Shown here piece by piece: positions 46,767 through 59,173 of a stretch of 64,000 nucleotides of DNA. This stretch comes from Calycina herbarum (taxonomy: Eukaryota; Ascomycota; Leotiomycetes; Helotiales; Pezizellaceae), in assembly GCA_001414485.1 (NCBI GenBank), contig LLEY01000001.1, positions 310,001-374,000 of the forward strand. The letters run 5' to 3'. The translations under genes and the position numbers were made by a program. The stretch's first letter is position 1. The number at the start of each line of letters is the position of its first letter. The notes below the pieces were generated by a model. That model made no database searches. It saw nothing but the letters and a program-made list of their open reading frames with translations, and was not told the origin of the DNA.

Positions 46767-47679
46767 TCTGATGATCTTCTCAGAAACCCGAAGTTTCCCG
46801 GGATTCGTGGATGAAATAGTGCTGATGATTCCTTTTGCATCTGAGGCCGTTGTAAGTAAGAGGTGAAAGAAAACTCGATGCTGCAAGTGATTGATTTTCT
46901 AATTGAAGATCGAACAAGGGGGGACTAACGGAATAATAATCCTTAGATGATACAGCACGCGTCGACTATCCACACCGTTCTTCCCGGGTCATGTATGTTG
47001 AGTAGATTTTGCGGCACTGTCGTTGTTGCAGCGCGTCAATGACAATTCTATATTCCAAAACTCAAAGATCCCAAAGTACAGAACTTGATGGAGTCCATGG
47101 TATACGTCTAAACTAGATCTTGTGGTCTAAGTTATCTCGTAGATGATGATGCGCGAAAAATCTCACGGACGGGAATTTGTAGATCCCGGTTGTTCGGAGT
47201 GCTTTCGGCTCAGAAACGGAACTCGGAGCATGGCGGGCTTATTTTGGGTGCCTTCCTGGACGCTAAGAAAGCAGTGACTCTATCAACGGCGAGACACTGG
47301 TGATAATTTTAGTTTGATAAACTGCATTGCTTTCTTAGCTTCGACGAAAACAAAGGGACAATCAGCTAAATTTTAACAGACTGATGATTGATAAAGGTAC
47401 CCAAAATTTTCCACGCATTTTGAGACAAATCATAAATACTCTGGGAAAAAGGGCACTTTAGAAAGCAGGGAAGAGAAATAAGCCAGTCCTTTTCATACTT
47501 TCAATTGACCAAAGTCACATTCAGCATCCATTATTATTGTGCCACCTTTTATTAACTAGTCATCAAGGCATTATGTTCCCACAAATATCCGTCTGTAGAC
47601 GCCAGAAATCTTCCCATCCAACGCCATTATCAGTTGCCTGTTCTTACACATTGCCCTCATAAATATTATATCAGAAGTT
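46767..47679. other. Intergenic: permease promoter and 3' flank of the DUF2434 gene
   Basis: No coding signal. The permease promoter lies in the first part, next to the ATG at 46766. Confidence 0.45.
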
Positions 47680-49328
47680 CTATACATCCAACATTGATCT
47701 GATCTGCTGAGGATTTCCACCCAGCGTAGTACCACTGTTTGTACTTTCACTCCTACCGCTCAAGGCCACTCTCTGAGTCGCATTAGGAACAGTGCCCCCT
47801 TCGCCGTCACTTCTGCCTCTGCCAGCCAAAGGTTGGTCCGAGTATCTTTCTTGCGCCGAACTATTTGGAAATAGTATAGTTGAAGCCAAACGAATTGCTT
47901 CAGGACCTTCTGGTCGACTCAATCCATTTTGCGAATAATCAGGAGGATTTGGTTCCCTCGGTTTACTGACAGGCATATTACCCATCTCAATATTCCTCTC
48001 AACATTTCTCGTCGTCGCTCTTCCTCCTCCTATCTCCGTTACATTCCGAGCAATGGCATCACGTACACTGACTGGCTCGTTATTCCCATGGAGTCGAGAC
48101 CACCAGTGTGGTTTTTTCGTAATGCCAATCTCAATATCCGCTTCTGCTCCACGGATACGGCGTTGTCGAAGGAGTTCCCTGTCTTCATTTGGATCGTAAT
48201 ACCCTGCCACCTCGTAGACTAGCATGATCAAGGCAATGGGCACCCAACCGAGTGCATATACCGTTGCGAGATTTGGTCTAAAGTTGAGTGGTGAGATGGA
48301 GAAATCAAAGGCGATGGCGGCTTGGTATCCAATCATGACGAGGGAAAGTGGTAGAGTGAGAAGGAACTTGGTTGGCGTATACCTAAATATACCAATCGAC
48401 CGGTTGAACAATCCTCTGTTTTTGGGCTTGTAGTGTTTGATGGAATGGTGTAGGGAGAAAACTGTTGTCAGCCACCCGCAGAATAAGAGAAAGGCTGCGA
48501 CTTTGAATCTTGTGTCCGTCGAGGTAGGTTCGGCAATCAGTCGTGCTTGGTCCGGATCACGTTGCTTTTCAATGGAACCCCATGAGCGGGGAACTATCAT
48601 GAAAAAAGTCTAGACTAGTTAGCAAAAGTACGAGAAATCAGACAAGAGGTACAAACCAGCCACCAAAAAAGGTAAAATACCAGAGGAAGGAAGAATTCGG
48701 TCTTGGACCTCCTGTCATCCTGCCTCAAAGCGAATGGGTTTGGGTCCACCACTTGTCTCTCCTGCCAGCTTCCCCAGTGCCGAACACTCTCCCAGACTAT
48801 TGCCATTGTGCTTGGTAGCATAAGAAACCAGAAGAAGTTGGTGAGCACCATCGGTAGCTCAGGCAGGTAATATCTGTCGACATCCACCCCCGTGATTCCA
48901 CTTATAGTAGCAAACGCTGCCGTGATCAACATCCAATACCACTGCCATCGTCGCCCAACTGCTCGGAATCGTTTCTCGGTCGGAAGGAATAGGCGCCCGT
49001 GTTTTCGCAGATTAACAAATGTAAACATTATGCTTATGAAGAATATGCTGGCGAAAGCTATGCCGATTTTGGAGCGATTCCCCATAGGCTTGATGGGAGA
49101 ATAACATGATGTGCTGTTGAGGAATGTTCCGTTTTGGAGGAGAAACGGCGTGTATGGTTTGAAGAGGAGGAAGCACAGCGAGCCGTTTGAAAATGTGCCA
49201 TTCGAGTAGTGAGTGTAGTTCCAGTGGTTCAAGGTGGTCAAATTCCAATGAATGCCGCCGATGATGGTATCGCTGGAATTGTCCCCGGCGGGAAATGCGA
49301 GGAGATCTCGAACATTGACCAAGCCCAT
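47680..49328 (-). CDS. DUF2434 fungal multi-pass membrane protein
   Basis: Exons 48657-49328 and 47680-48609 join in phase 0 (47-nt intron, GTTTGT...GCTAACTAGTCTAG) into 533 residues. The N-terminal part has several N-x-S/T sites in a luminal-looking stretch (HWNYTHYSNGTFSNGS). Membrane helices and the strongly conserved DUF2434 run follow: VPRSWGSIEKQRDPDQA, TDTRFKVAAFLL, RYTPTKFLLTLPL, FDFSISPLNFRPN and EDRELLRQRRIRGAE with ITKKPHWW. The C-terminal 130 residues are polar and disordered. The family is restricted to filamentous ascomycetes and has no assigned function. It is divergent from COG5 over 655 bp. Confidence 0.85.
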
Positions 49329-49983
49329 GATTGCGATTGCGACAGGGACAATGACGTCTCGATTCGGTAGGGCAGGGAAGATATCGATGTTGAGGATAAC
49401 AATATCACTCTAGCGCCGCATTTCGTTTCGAGGGATTGTTTACTCTCCTACCCAAAAAGGAGGGGGTTATGAAAGCATTCGGACGTGGCGGGGAAGCTCT
49501 CTGTGAAGCTCTAGTAAGAAAGTCCAGATGCATGGCGTGTTGGGCGCATCGCTAAATTGATAGGCTAAGATGCTTTCCGCAAGCTCCGGGTCTTTGGAGA
49601 TTATCACTCATATTGGGGCTTCTCTTCAACATGTTCTCAAGAAGAGAGTAGGGGGGAATTATACGGGAACTTATAATAAAATCATGTTGTTTGCCACAAC
49701 ATTCAAGGTAGACCGAGCTGTAAATTCAACATGTTTCAGAGTGAAGAAAGTCTAGCGATGACGATGTGTTATCGCAGCACCAAATTATTCTGATAACGAG
49801 CCACAGGCATTGGGACGAACAGTGCGCCACGAACACAGCACAACTCCATGCGGGCAGCTATTTGGGTGTAAAAGTAATACAGACTCAGGTCAGTCAACAC
49901 GAAGCCAACGACGACATAACCCGAGATACCAATGGCTTGGAACCATCACAGTCACCACCCTAATCACCCTTGGCATCACCACA
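49329..49983. promoter_or_regulatory. Bidirectional promoter region, DUF2434 / COG5
   Basis: The two genes diverge from this interval, so it must hold both promoters. No defined box could be assigned. A frame open upstream of the COG5 start (49810 onward) lacks an ATG and is probably leader. Confidence 0.4.
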
Positions 49984-51342
49984 ATGGCTACAGAAGAAGA
50001 GGATACGTCGTACATCGACTACGAGACCTTTCTCTCCCCCACATTCTCCCCCTCCAGCTTCGCCAACTCCCTCGTCCTGAACACGAATAATCCCACCGAT
50101 ACCCCGCTCGACCTCTCGACCCCCTTATCACGAGTTCTGTTCGACGCCCAAGAAATAAACACGCATATTGATACCCTTACTACCAAAAGCGCTCTTTCCC
50201 TCCTCGCGCATACACAAGAACAGACGAAATCGAGTGCGCGGATAGTACAAGAGATTGACTCGCAGGTTTCAAGCTTGAATGATGGTTATAAAAGACTGGA
50301 GAAAGAAGTTCTCGTGCGATATGAAACAGCGCAAGAGGTAGAAGCTGTAGCTTCGAGGTTATGGGAAACTGTGCGACTGGGGCGTTCTGTTGGAAGGTGT
50401 CTACAAATTGGGCGACAGCTTGAAATACAGCTGGCAGAAATAGCAGCAACAGGAAACCCTGTCAAGAATCCAACACAAAAGGAGGACCATCGGGCATTGG
50501 TTCGCTGCTCGAATTCATTGCTGAGTCTTCGAGAGCTCTTCTCAAAGACTGGTCCAGGGGATGAAGGCCATGGACTAGAAAAGGTGGACGTCGTTCGAAC
50601 ATTACAGTCCTCCTTGTCAACACCAGCTGAGCGAACAGTAATCACGAAATGCCAGCAAATTACTCGGGAATTCTCAATGAGTAGTCTTTCCTCGGGTGCC
50701 AGCACCACAACATTTGCCCAAACCACGGACACAAAATCTAGGACTACATCCGCACTGATATCCCTCTACTTATTATCCTCAGTCTCGGAATTACCTCGAC
50801 GGCATTCGAAGAAGCAAGAAAAATGGGAACCAGACCTACTCATACAAACATTACAAGATTACCTCCGCACAGCTCTCACTTCCTCGCTGGCCTCCCTCTC
50901 CCGATCTTTGGCAACCCTTCCAACCCTCGATCGCACCCTCCTCGAGGTCTCCGCTAGGTGTCAAAACATAATAGCACTTGAATCCCTCCTCTCTTCAACA
51001 ACTCCACCACCACACCCGTTACTTCCATCCACCGCCCCCGCTCCTCAAAATTTCCTACAACCACTACTCCAAAGTTTAGAAACTGGCTCTTTGCCATCTT
51101 ATTTCTGGCGTACATTAGCTGGGGGGCTGAGTACGAAAGTTATGGAGATAATGAATAAGGGTGGTGTGAGTGCAAGGACATTGAAGAGTAACAGGAATGG
51201 AGTGAGGGATGCGATTAGAGAGTGTGTGGTGAGAGGGAGCCAACCTCCTGCTGGAATAGGAGAGAGGAAGGCACCAGAGGGCAACTGGGAGAGGGAGGTT
51301 GCTGTTATGGTGGGAAGTGTGATGGGGGCTTTGGGTAGATAG
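49984..51342 (+). CDS. COG5: Conserved oligomeric Golgi complex subunit 5
   Basis: An intronless frame of 452 residues. The N-terminal part fits the COG5 domain: YIDYETFLSPTFSPSSFAN, a short linker, LSRVLFDAQEINTHIDTLT, then a coiled-coil stretch (residues about 60-140) with HTQEQTKSSARIVQEID and GYKRLEKEVLVRYETAQE, ending LRLGR-like ETVRLGRSVGRCLQIGRQLE. COG5 is a subunit of the eight-part tethering complex that captures retrograde vesicles at the Golgi, binding COG6-8. Length fits fungal members, which are shorter than the animal protein. The start MATEEEDTSYIDYE is the first ATG that gives the usual N-terminus. Confidence 0.9.
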   Translation: MATEEEDTSYIDYETFLSPTFSPSSFANSLVLNTNNPTDTPLDLSTPLSRVLFDAQEINTHIDTLTTKSALSLLAHTQEQTKSSARIVQEIDSQVSSLNDGYKRLEKEVLVRYETAQEVEAVASRLWETVRLGRSVGRCLQIGRQLEIQLAEIAATGNPVKNPTQKEDHRALVRCSNSLLSLRELFSKTGPGDEGHGLEKVDVVRTLQSSLSTPAERTVITKCQQITREFSMSSLSSGASTTTFAQTTDTKSRTTSALISLYLLSSVSELPRRHSKKQEKWEPDLLIQTLQDYLRTALTSSLASLSRSLATLPTLDRTLLEVSARCQNIIALESLLSSTTPPPHPLLPSTAPAPQNFLQPLLQSLETGSLPSYFWRTLAGGLSTKVMEIMNKGGVSARTLKSNRNGVRDAIRECVVRGSQPPAGIGERKAPEGNWEREVAVMVGSVMGALGR

Positions 51343-53515
51343 TTGGGAGTGAAATAAGGAAGATATCCACGCTTCGCAATAACAACTAATTCCCTGAATG
51401 AAAACCTCTCCTTTCGTTGAGGTGGATGATTTTTTTGGTTTTATTCTGGTGGTAGTTAAAAGGGAGCTCGACTAAACACCACCAGAAAATTCATCTTGCC
51501 CAAGTATGAAGTTCCATCCCACCATTCTTATTCGGAGTCTTGAAATCAGCACGTTTCCAGCCACTTCCAGCCCTGGTTGCAATCTGTTGACAACCTCTCG
51601 CTTTTCGCTTCCTATTACTCGCTCAACCCCTACAAAAACGCTGCTCCTGAATTACACCGTGAGCAAGTGTAAACCGCAAAGTAATTTCCTCTTACGATTC
51701 GGGGCAATAGTGAAGGGATTTGCTTTCCCATTTTTCACGATCAAGTCAGCCATTGTTATCTGAGTCAGATTTCCTCGATGACATCGAATGGACCAATTGA
51801 GAAGACTTGGAATAATCAAGAATGAAACTCAAAGTCCTAAATCTTCCCATACAACCAAGTTGAATGAAATTCAAGGAGGCTGGGATGCTAGAGATTCATT
51901 GGGATCTTGTTGTTCTAACCCTCCTCTGATGATCGGTCTCGTTATCCCAGGAGGTTGGGAGCCTAATATCCACACCCTCCTTTTGTCTAAATCTTTCTGG
52001 GTAAGCTGATCTTCATCGCTTGAGATGCTCTTAGTCGGGTGAGCCACCAGTAAGCCACCAGTAAGATGTAGTCGTGTTGGTATGGTGGTGGGCGTATCAG
52101 CCACTCACGTGTCGCTTACCCCTCTATTCCCCTTTTTGGATTGAGGTGCATATTTTCATTTTTCGTTGCTTAGGGAATAAAAACTCCTCCCTGAAACCGA
52201 AACCTGTGTCGATATCTGTATACAGAAAAGGGGGAAAGTAGTTGTGGAAGAATAGGACGGCAGGAAGTAGCTGTCTTAGAGTTGAAGTTAGTATTCCAAA
52301 AGCTTTACGAGAAAGTTGGAAAAACGAGAGTTGTTTATTATTGCTTTTATCCCTCATCGCGGCCATGATAACACTCCTTCAGTAAGATACAACCTAAACA
52401 CGCAAGTGCGCTATATTGGGATGAAGGTTAGGAGGATTGATCTCATTCGCTAAAGTCTAGCATTCTCTAAGTGCTTCTCGCCAACGTTGACAGATAATAA
52501 ACTCCTTCTGCCTTTTTTGAGAAGAGTGAGTTAGTAGACGGACTCATATTTCTACGTGAATCTAACTACATTTTCCTCTATTTTCAAAATTGTCCGAGGT
52601 ATATTTATATCTAGAGAATTATTAAGCGAGTACTCCTCCTAGTTATGTCTTCTCCATTGTGCTTTTGTCTCCACGCTTGCTGGCTCATTCTTCCTCCCTT
52701 CCTTTCCTTGCTTCTATAATACATTCAGGGTACATGAGAATGGAGCCCAGGAGTGTATGGTATCTAGAGTTGTATTTCAATTTTTGATCTTCGCCAAAGT
52801 CGCTTCCTCACTTTTAGTTGAGCAAAATTTATGGTCCTTGGGTCTTTGAGCAAAAGCTCAATTATGTTTCAACTTCAAGTGAAATGGGGTTCGTTTTCTC
52901 CTCCTCTCTCCTCTCATTTCTTTTCTTGTAAATATTTTGTACACTTGTTCGTAGAACCCTAGGTAAGGAAGGTGGGTAGGTGTACACACACTCTCTCCCC
53001 TTCTCTCTTCTTTACTCCGCGTAGGTTATCTCTCTTCTTTTCCTTGTAAGTTACTTTAGGTAAGTTACCCTCTCCTTCTCCCTTCTCTATCTCACTCCCT
53101 TCTGTTACTTCATAGGTAGTGATGTAGCTGAAACCCTCGTAGTTTTGTCCTTCGGCGTTAGGTAGGTGTGTAAAAGGTAAAAGTACCTAATTGCATCAGG
53201 GTAGACAAAAACAACTAAGGTTTGTTAGGTACAAGAGATACTATGTGGCATTCATGGCATCTTTTAAAAGCCCATGTTGCTCCCGTAGACGTAGGGATCG
53301 ACGAGAGTCGAGCAAAACGCATTGGATAGAGCCGCGGAATCCATGCCTACGCGTAAATTATATTCTCACACTTCGCACCCTCGAGCCTAAAGATACAATA
53401 CTTGTACAAACAAAGGAAGATAAATTCAAGGAGCGAGTTGATGTCTGCATGAAGCACTGAAAACAAAAGCGTCGATTACTAGACCTGAAAGAAGATCGAC
53501 CAGGAACTCTTTAAG
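51343..53515. other. Intergenic, partly repeat-like
   Basis: 51343-52380 holds no recognisable gene. From about 52450 to 53150 the sequence becomes rich in TAGGTAAG, CTTCCTT and CTCTC words and looks like a degraded repeat flank; no LTR ends could be set. Confidence 0.35.
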
Positions 53516-53902
53516 ATGGCTGTGAAAAGCTCCAGCTGGGATGCTGTAGTCGGTTCTCACAGAGATAAATTTCTTAAAGAGCTTCTAAGTTCTGCCATAG
53601 AAGATTTCGAAGACTCATTTAAATGCTATGAGAACGCAGTGTATTTCAATAGTCGAGTAGCTATTTGGAAGAAATGGTATAACAACACAATACTCCACGC
53701 CCAAAAATTTCAGACACAATTTCATCAACTTGAAGCTTCTAAGGGTATTGAGAGATTTCCCGCAAACCAGATGCATGAGAAACAAATTGCTTCCGTTGTA
53801 TGTGAAATGCACGGAAAGGACATTGGCCGAAAGAGCTATCGATCATGTGTTTCTAAGCCTAAATATATTACGTACTATACCTTAGTTCTTTTAGAGTACT
53901 GA
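53516..53902 (+). CDS. Hypothetical protein, possibly truncated
   Basis: An ATG frame of 128 codons with normal composition up to about codon 113 (motifs SSWDAVVGSHRDKFLKELL, FEDSFKCYENAVYFNSR, VCEMHGKDIG). The last 15 codons are AT-rich and run into the degraded repeat. I do not recognise the family. Charged and amphipathic rather than membrane-bound. It may be the surviving part of a longer gene cut by the repeat. Confidence 0.3.
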   Translation: MAVKSSSWDAVVGSHRDKFLKELLSSAIEDFEDSFKCYENAVYFNSRVAIWKKWYNNTILHAQKFQTQFHQLEASKGIERFPANQMHEKQIASVVCEMHGKDIGRKSYRSCVSKPKYITYYTLVLLEY

Positions 53903-54440
53903 GAGGTACTTTACGTTTGCTTACTTTTGAACTCCACGCTTCCTAACTTCTATACTTCCGCCTCTACGCTTCTCTATACCGCCTACTTCTGTGCTCTCAC
54001 GTCTAGCTTCTTCTTTCTTACTCGACAGTTCGATAAAGAAGAAGAAGAAGAAGAAGAAGAGGAAGCGAGAGAAAGTAAGAGATTACATAGAGCGTTTACG
54101 CCTTACTTAAACGGGCGTCTTTTCTAAAAAAGAGAGGAAAATACGAGAAAGGTTATACGAATGCCTAACAGTGTATAGAGAGTAGTTACGAGACGTCGAG
54201 CCTTAACCCCTCCTTTTCCTCGTCTTACTACTCTTCCCTCTTCCTTCTAAATCTGCTTTAATGCCTCTTACGACAGATAGTACGCGAGCTGTAGAGAATA
54301 AAGGTTTATAGTATATAGAGAATTAGAGAGGTAGAGAGGTAGGGACAGTAGCTGGAATAAATCTTTAAGTGTTCTTGAAGTACTTAGGTGATTTATAATT
54401 AAAATCCTATAGTAGATAGCCCTTTCGGCCTATCCTCGTT
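53856..54440. repeat. Second AT-rich, TA-dense block, probable degraded transposon
   Basis: Same word usage as the 4.0-5.75-kb block (CTTACT, TAGAG, TACGAG, stops in all frames) with sharp left edge at about 53856. It includes a GAA microsatellite of about 27 nt at 54037-54063. Confidence 0.45.
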
Positions 54441-56082
54441 CAGTAGAAATGGTTCAAACAGGTAGAACATTATTAACAAATAATGTTATTTACTGAAGCA
54501 GAAGCTTCCTCGTCTAGTACTTTCAATAAAAAACTGATCGAATAGTCCCCTATTTATCTCCATTCTCTGAAATGAAGATGTAAAGAAAAATAATTCAAAG
54601 TAGGTACTACTAAGAAGAAAAATAGAAAGACCAAGTAAAAAAAATAGCTACGGTAAGGGCATTCTTTCTTTTCTATTCTTCTAATCAAATAAAATAATAA
54701 GACAAAATTCAAGACAAAGGAATGATGTTACGTAAACTTATTACAATTTTAAATCTGAACTTTCAATATCTGTTTCAAGTAACACCCTCGAAAACTCTCT
54801 AATTGTCAAAAATAACATGCCGTCAAAATGAATTTTCACGTTCATTTGACCAAAAAAATGCAGCAAAAGGTCTAGGATCTAGGTATCTTAAAATTTTTAC
54901 GCAAAAAAATTCACTCATCGCTCTCATCTTAATTGTGTTGGAGGTTGGGGCGTACTCACAGATGGTTAATAGACGCGGAAACGGATCTGAATGCGTTGGA
55001 GGGTTAGAACAGCGGGACAGTTGTAGTTTTAAGGAAGTTATGGCTCACGTGAATCGCATTTTTTTTTCCTTCTCTCCAACTCCTCCCCTAATTTCAACGA
55101 ATGACTGCATGTGTAGGAACTAGTTTTTGCGTATAGATAGATGCTTACAAGAAATTTGTGGTGAAGCGTGGTAGAATTGAGGTTGGGCGAATAAACGTGG
55201 ATCAGCTGAGGGAGTGTATTGATTTTGATTCATTCTTGGTGATTGCTGGTAATGCGTATCGCATGTTCTGTCCGTTAGGATCAGAAGTCACACCTCCGTA
55301 GGGAGGGGCTGCCACAACAAATTTTGTTAAGGCTTGACTGCTGCTGCGTTAGCAAATGATATTCGCCGATTAGACGAGTGAACGATTGAGTGTGCTTTGA
55401 TGTTGAAAAACTATCTTATTTGATCTCAAAAAGTGAATTCCAGGGAAGTGGGGATTTTGTGTGGAAGATAATCCGAAGTGGAACCTGATTGGAGAATTGC
55501 AACCTATAGGTTTATGCTCTCGTTGATATGGCCTGCTTCATAGATCAATTCTGGTCACACGCCCTGAAGAAGAATAAAAGAAGCGCAGAGGTAGAAACAT
55601 TTTTTGAACAACTGAAAAAAAAGGATCACAAACAAGTCTAAATAATAAATGATAGATGACATGCCCGCAACAAAGATACAACAAAATATTGAATGCAAAG
55701 ACAGTAGCAAACAATCCCAGGAAGAGACCATGAGATGATCTGAGTGAATGCGGCATACTGAAAAACAGAGACTGAAGCAAAGAAGGAGAATAGGAACAAG
55801 TAGGCTTCTACTCCCAGAAAGCAGCTTGAATGTTTTGTAGTGAGCCATCAAAACAGCGAAGATGCTGAGATTTTGTGTGCTGGTGTTGTTGTGAAGTTGT
55901 CAAAAGAGAAGCTTGACGTTGGAGAATCAAGTTTTGGCCCCACTCGTTGATGGCAGAAACACTATTTAGGGTAAAGCTCCCTCTACACCGCCTTTGAAAT
56001 CGAGCTCCAACCATTCGACCCCCAACCTCAATTCAAGGTCAGAAACTAGAAAACAGCCAATTGACTCGACCAACACAACACG
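54441..56082. other. Intergenic, AT-rich at left, no gene recognised
   Basis: No coding signal. The last 100 nt are the leader of the GRIM-19 gene. Confidence 0.4.
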
Positions 56083-56999
56083 ATGCCTCAAGATCTGCCA
56101 CCCTCGGGAGGCTACGGCCCTGTGCAGTACAAGGTGCGTTTTTTCCTTCTTATCTGGAATGCGAGGGACCGAGATGGACGAGGAGGACGCGGAAGTACGA
56201 GTTGGAGGACGATGGGAACGACGGCTGGTTGGCATTGCATAAGCTCGGAGACTGGCGAAGAGAATTCTGAATGGAAAAAGCTTTGGGGATTGGAGCTTCC
56301 GGGGAATGCTAAAGAATGGCGCAATGTCACTAGCCAAAGGAGGGGGAAGCAACAACATCCAGGAAGCGCAGGCCAACCTAGAGAAATAGCCGCTAACCTA
56401 CCATGTGAACAGCGCAACCTTCCCGCACGCGGTTTCCGACCAGCTGTTTTGCTTGCAGGTATGGCAGGAATTATGACCTTTGGATTCTGGAAGTTGGGTC
56501 AGGGAATTCGGGAACACAAGTATGTCTTGTCCCTATCTTGGTTGAGTGGAGGAAGCAATTGGGAACACCGAGGGGCATATCGGCCGGCTGCTGAAGAAAT
56601 TGTAAGAGAGATGAGACTGACAAGTTGGGATAGTGAACTCGCACGCGAAAAGATGTGGTCGAGAATTTACCTTATACCTCTATTGACTGCGGAAGAGGAT
56701 CGGGATTTGGCACGAAGACATTATGCGGATTTGGCCAGGGAGAAGAAGTTGTTGGGAAGCGAGACGAGCGCTTATAACTCCGATAGGTACGTGGATATTT
56801 TTCTTGGTTATAATTAGGGCTCTGGGTGGGACGTTGCAAGGAGAGACGCAACGATGAAATTGTAGTGTATTGGCAGGACACATTGAGAGACGAACCAATA
56901 TGTCTGACGGGGAATTGTAATACCATTTAACTAACGAATGAAATTTTAGATATGTACGACCTACTTTCGCCATCACACCAAGTCGGGTAACGAAGTAGA
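56083..56999 (+). CDS. Mitochondrial complex I subunit GRIM-19 (NDUFA13/B16.6)
   Basis: Four exons, 56083-56133, 56413-56519, 56634-56786 and 56951-56999, give 119 residues. The protein reads MPQDLPPSGGYGPVQYK, RNLPARGFRPAVLLAG, one membrane helix (AVLLAGMAGIMTFGFWKLG), ELAREKMWSRIYLIPLL, EEDRDLARRHYADLAREK and ends YVRPTFAITPSR. All are standard for fungal GRIM-19, an accessory membrane-arm subunit of NADH:ubiquinone oxidoreductase. Introns 1 (279 nt) and 3 (164 nt) are long for this window; intron 2 is 114 nt. The terminal 16-codon exon is small but restores the family C-terminus. It faces the ketopantoate reductase gene tail to tail, 251 bp apart. Confidence 0.93.
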
Positions 57000-57250
57000 T
57001 GTTGGTTGAAGGGGATTAAAGATCGTGGGCCGAAGAGAGAATAAACCCAGAATTTTGATATCGAGGCAGACTGTACTGTACATATATTCCGACCAATCAA
57101 TCCATCCAAATCAATCAATACTTTCCACGTCCCAAAGTTTTTTAGCACCGAAATTTCGTTAGCATACGAAAGACTCCGATAACCCATTTTCAATGACTTC
57201 TGTGTGAGATCCCTCAAACTACTCCAAGCGGTTGCTTATTTTGCGTAAGT

Positions 57251-58545
57251 TCAAAGTTCACCAAACCTTTGTTCCACATCCTCTGGTTTCAGTCTCTGTT
57301 TCGACTTTACCATTTCTATAACCTTTTGGTTTGCACTCATATCTCTACCCTGCTCCAATCCCCTCTTCACGATCCACCCATTTATATAGTCAATCTCAGT
57401 TTCCCTACCCGCCCTCACATCCTGCAGCATGCTGCTAAAATTTTCAGCGGTGCGTTCTGCGACATTTTCCATATGGGTTTTCAACTCTGCACAGGAGAAT
57501 AGAAGTCGGAAATCGATCTGCTTAGAATTCCGGAGGTGTGGGGGTGCAACACTATATATGTGCTCGACAAGCACTGGTGATATCTCGAGGAGAAGAAGGC
57601 GTGCCAATTTTTGGATTGGGTCTTGGGTGAAAAGATCGCCGTTCTTGCAGTCAAACAAGACGGTGAGCGGATTGATGGTTGCGTTTGAGACCAGCTTCAG
57701 CAATTGAGCAATCAGTCCACGAAATGGAGAAAAAGTAGATGCGTTAAGAAGTGGCGAATCGGTAATCTGTTGTAGTAGTGATTGAGAAGTCGGTGTTTCT
57801 TCCATTCCCAGGCGAGCCATTACTATATCGCCTTCTCCAGCATGGACTGAGGCGAATGGACCAGTGGAAAAGACCCCATGAGACACGATCCCATTGGTAT
57901 AAATTGGCCGCGATACAGGGTCGGGAAACAGGGAGGATGATACTTCGTCGACCGTTCCCACTGGAAGTGAGAATGTATTAGCCTCGATCTTTGGAAAAAG
58001 TTAAGACCAGGTTCAAGAACATTGAGAAGGGGGTATGGAAATAAATTGAGTGGATGTGGTAACATTTGTCACTTACTGCCGTTTTGCGTGAATAGAATGG
58101 TAGCAGCGGGAGAGAGTCGATCTTTCAAAGGGGATATGGCTTGTACAGTCTTTGGGGCTTTGGTGGTCACGATGAGATTCGAGATGGGCTCTTTGGATGT
58201 CGAATTCTGAGAATTGATGATTTCCACATCATAATTTCCCGATTTTTCAATGCCATCGAGCGTTGTCAAGGTTAGTCTTTCCCCGGCATCTTTCCATTCT
58301 TGGAGGAGACTCTCTCGATGGAGTAGGAGTGTTATTGGTGGTGGGTTAGGCTTGCTCGCTAGACCATGAGCAAAGAGTCGACCTATATTTCCAAGTCCAA
58401 GAATGTGAATACGGTCACCGGTGGGTTTTGTTTCTTCTTTGCTCGGTTGTATCTGGGATTGAGGCTGAAGAGCAGAAAAGTAGGCTCTGGAGGGTTTGCG
58501 TGTGTTTTTCAGGGCGACCGAACCTCTGAATACAGAGCCCCTCAT
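57251..58545 (-). CDS. Ketopantoate reductase (2-dehydropantoate 2-reductase)
   Basis: Exons 58077-58545 and 57251-57960 (phase 1, 116-nt intron) give 392 residues. After an Arg-rich N-terminal stretch (VALKNTRKPSRAYFSAL) that resembles a mitochondrial presequence come the NADP-binding start RIHILGLGNIGRLFAHGLA, then NLIVTTKAPKTV, TILFTQNGMGTVDEV and YTNGIVSHGVF. The C-terminal domain follows with NATINPLTVLFDCKNG and the helix AGRETEIDYINGWIVKRG. The enzyme reduces ketopantoate to pantoate in pantothenate/CoA synthesis. All motifs are complete. A broken relative lies at 7.3-9.2 kb. Fungi carry several members of this family, so the exact substrate of this one is not certain. Confidence 0.92.
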
Positions 58546-59173
58546 GATGGCCTACTTGCGAATTAAAGTTACATGAGAAAAATATGGAGTTGGTGGGAAG
58601 AGAGTTTTGTGTTGTGAGGATGCCGCAAAAGGAAGTATAGAAGTTGGTCGAATCGGATTCGAGATCGGAGATGTATCCCGAGCCGAGGTCCGATTCGGAG
58701 CTCACCAGTCCTACCCCGAAGTCTTCTAGTTGCAACGTTTCAGAGCCGTTTTTGGCTTCAACACCACAACTTTATCCCAACAAAGTCCAAGATGGAAAGA
58801 TGCTGGTAGCTCGTCATGCTGCAGCCAATAGCATCCAAACATTCTCACGCAGTCTCACGGCAAAAGCCAATGACAAGGCTCCATTTCTGCACCGCTTTTG
58901 CACAGCCCACGCGGCCGAACAAGGCAACCACAAATGGGAAACAGCAAGTGCCAGTGCCAGTGCCAGTGTCAAATTCCCCCGTGCTTACTCTTATTTTCCA
59001 CTCGTGCACTCACTCGTGGGCCACGTCAATTCTCTCTCCCAATTCTCTTTGCCTCTCCCTCTCGTTTGTTTCTTACCCACTTTCTTTAGGCCAACATCTC
59101 TGTTGTGTACGACGCATTCTAGCATCGCTCCGAGTCACCAAGCTCCTGGTGCTTTGCACTTTGTGCCTCCGAG
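58546..59173. promoter_or_regulatory. Bidirectional promoter region
   Basis: Divergent starts at 58545 and 59174. A CT-rich tract at about 59025-59085 lies 90-150 nt before the + strand ATG, the usual place for a fungal core promoter. A repeated GTGCCA/AGTGCC run lies at 58948-58968 (four direct copies of CAGTGC/CCAGTG). Confidence 0.45.
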
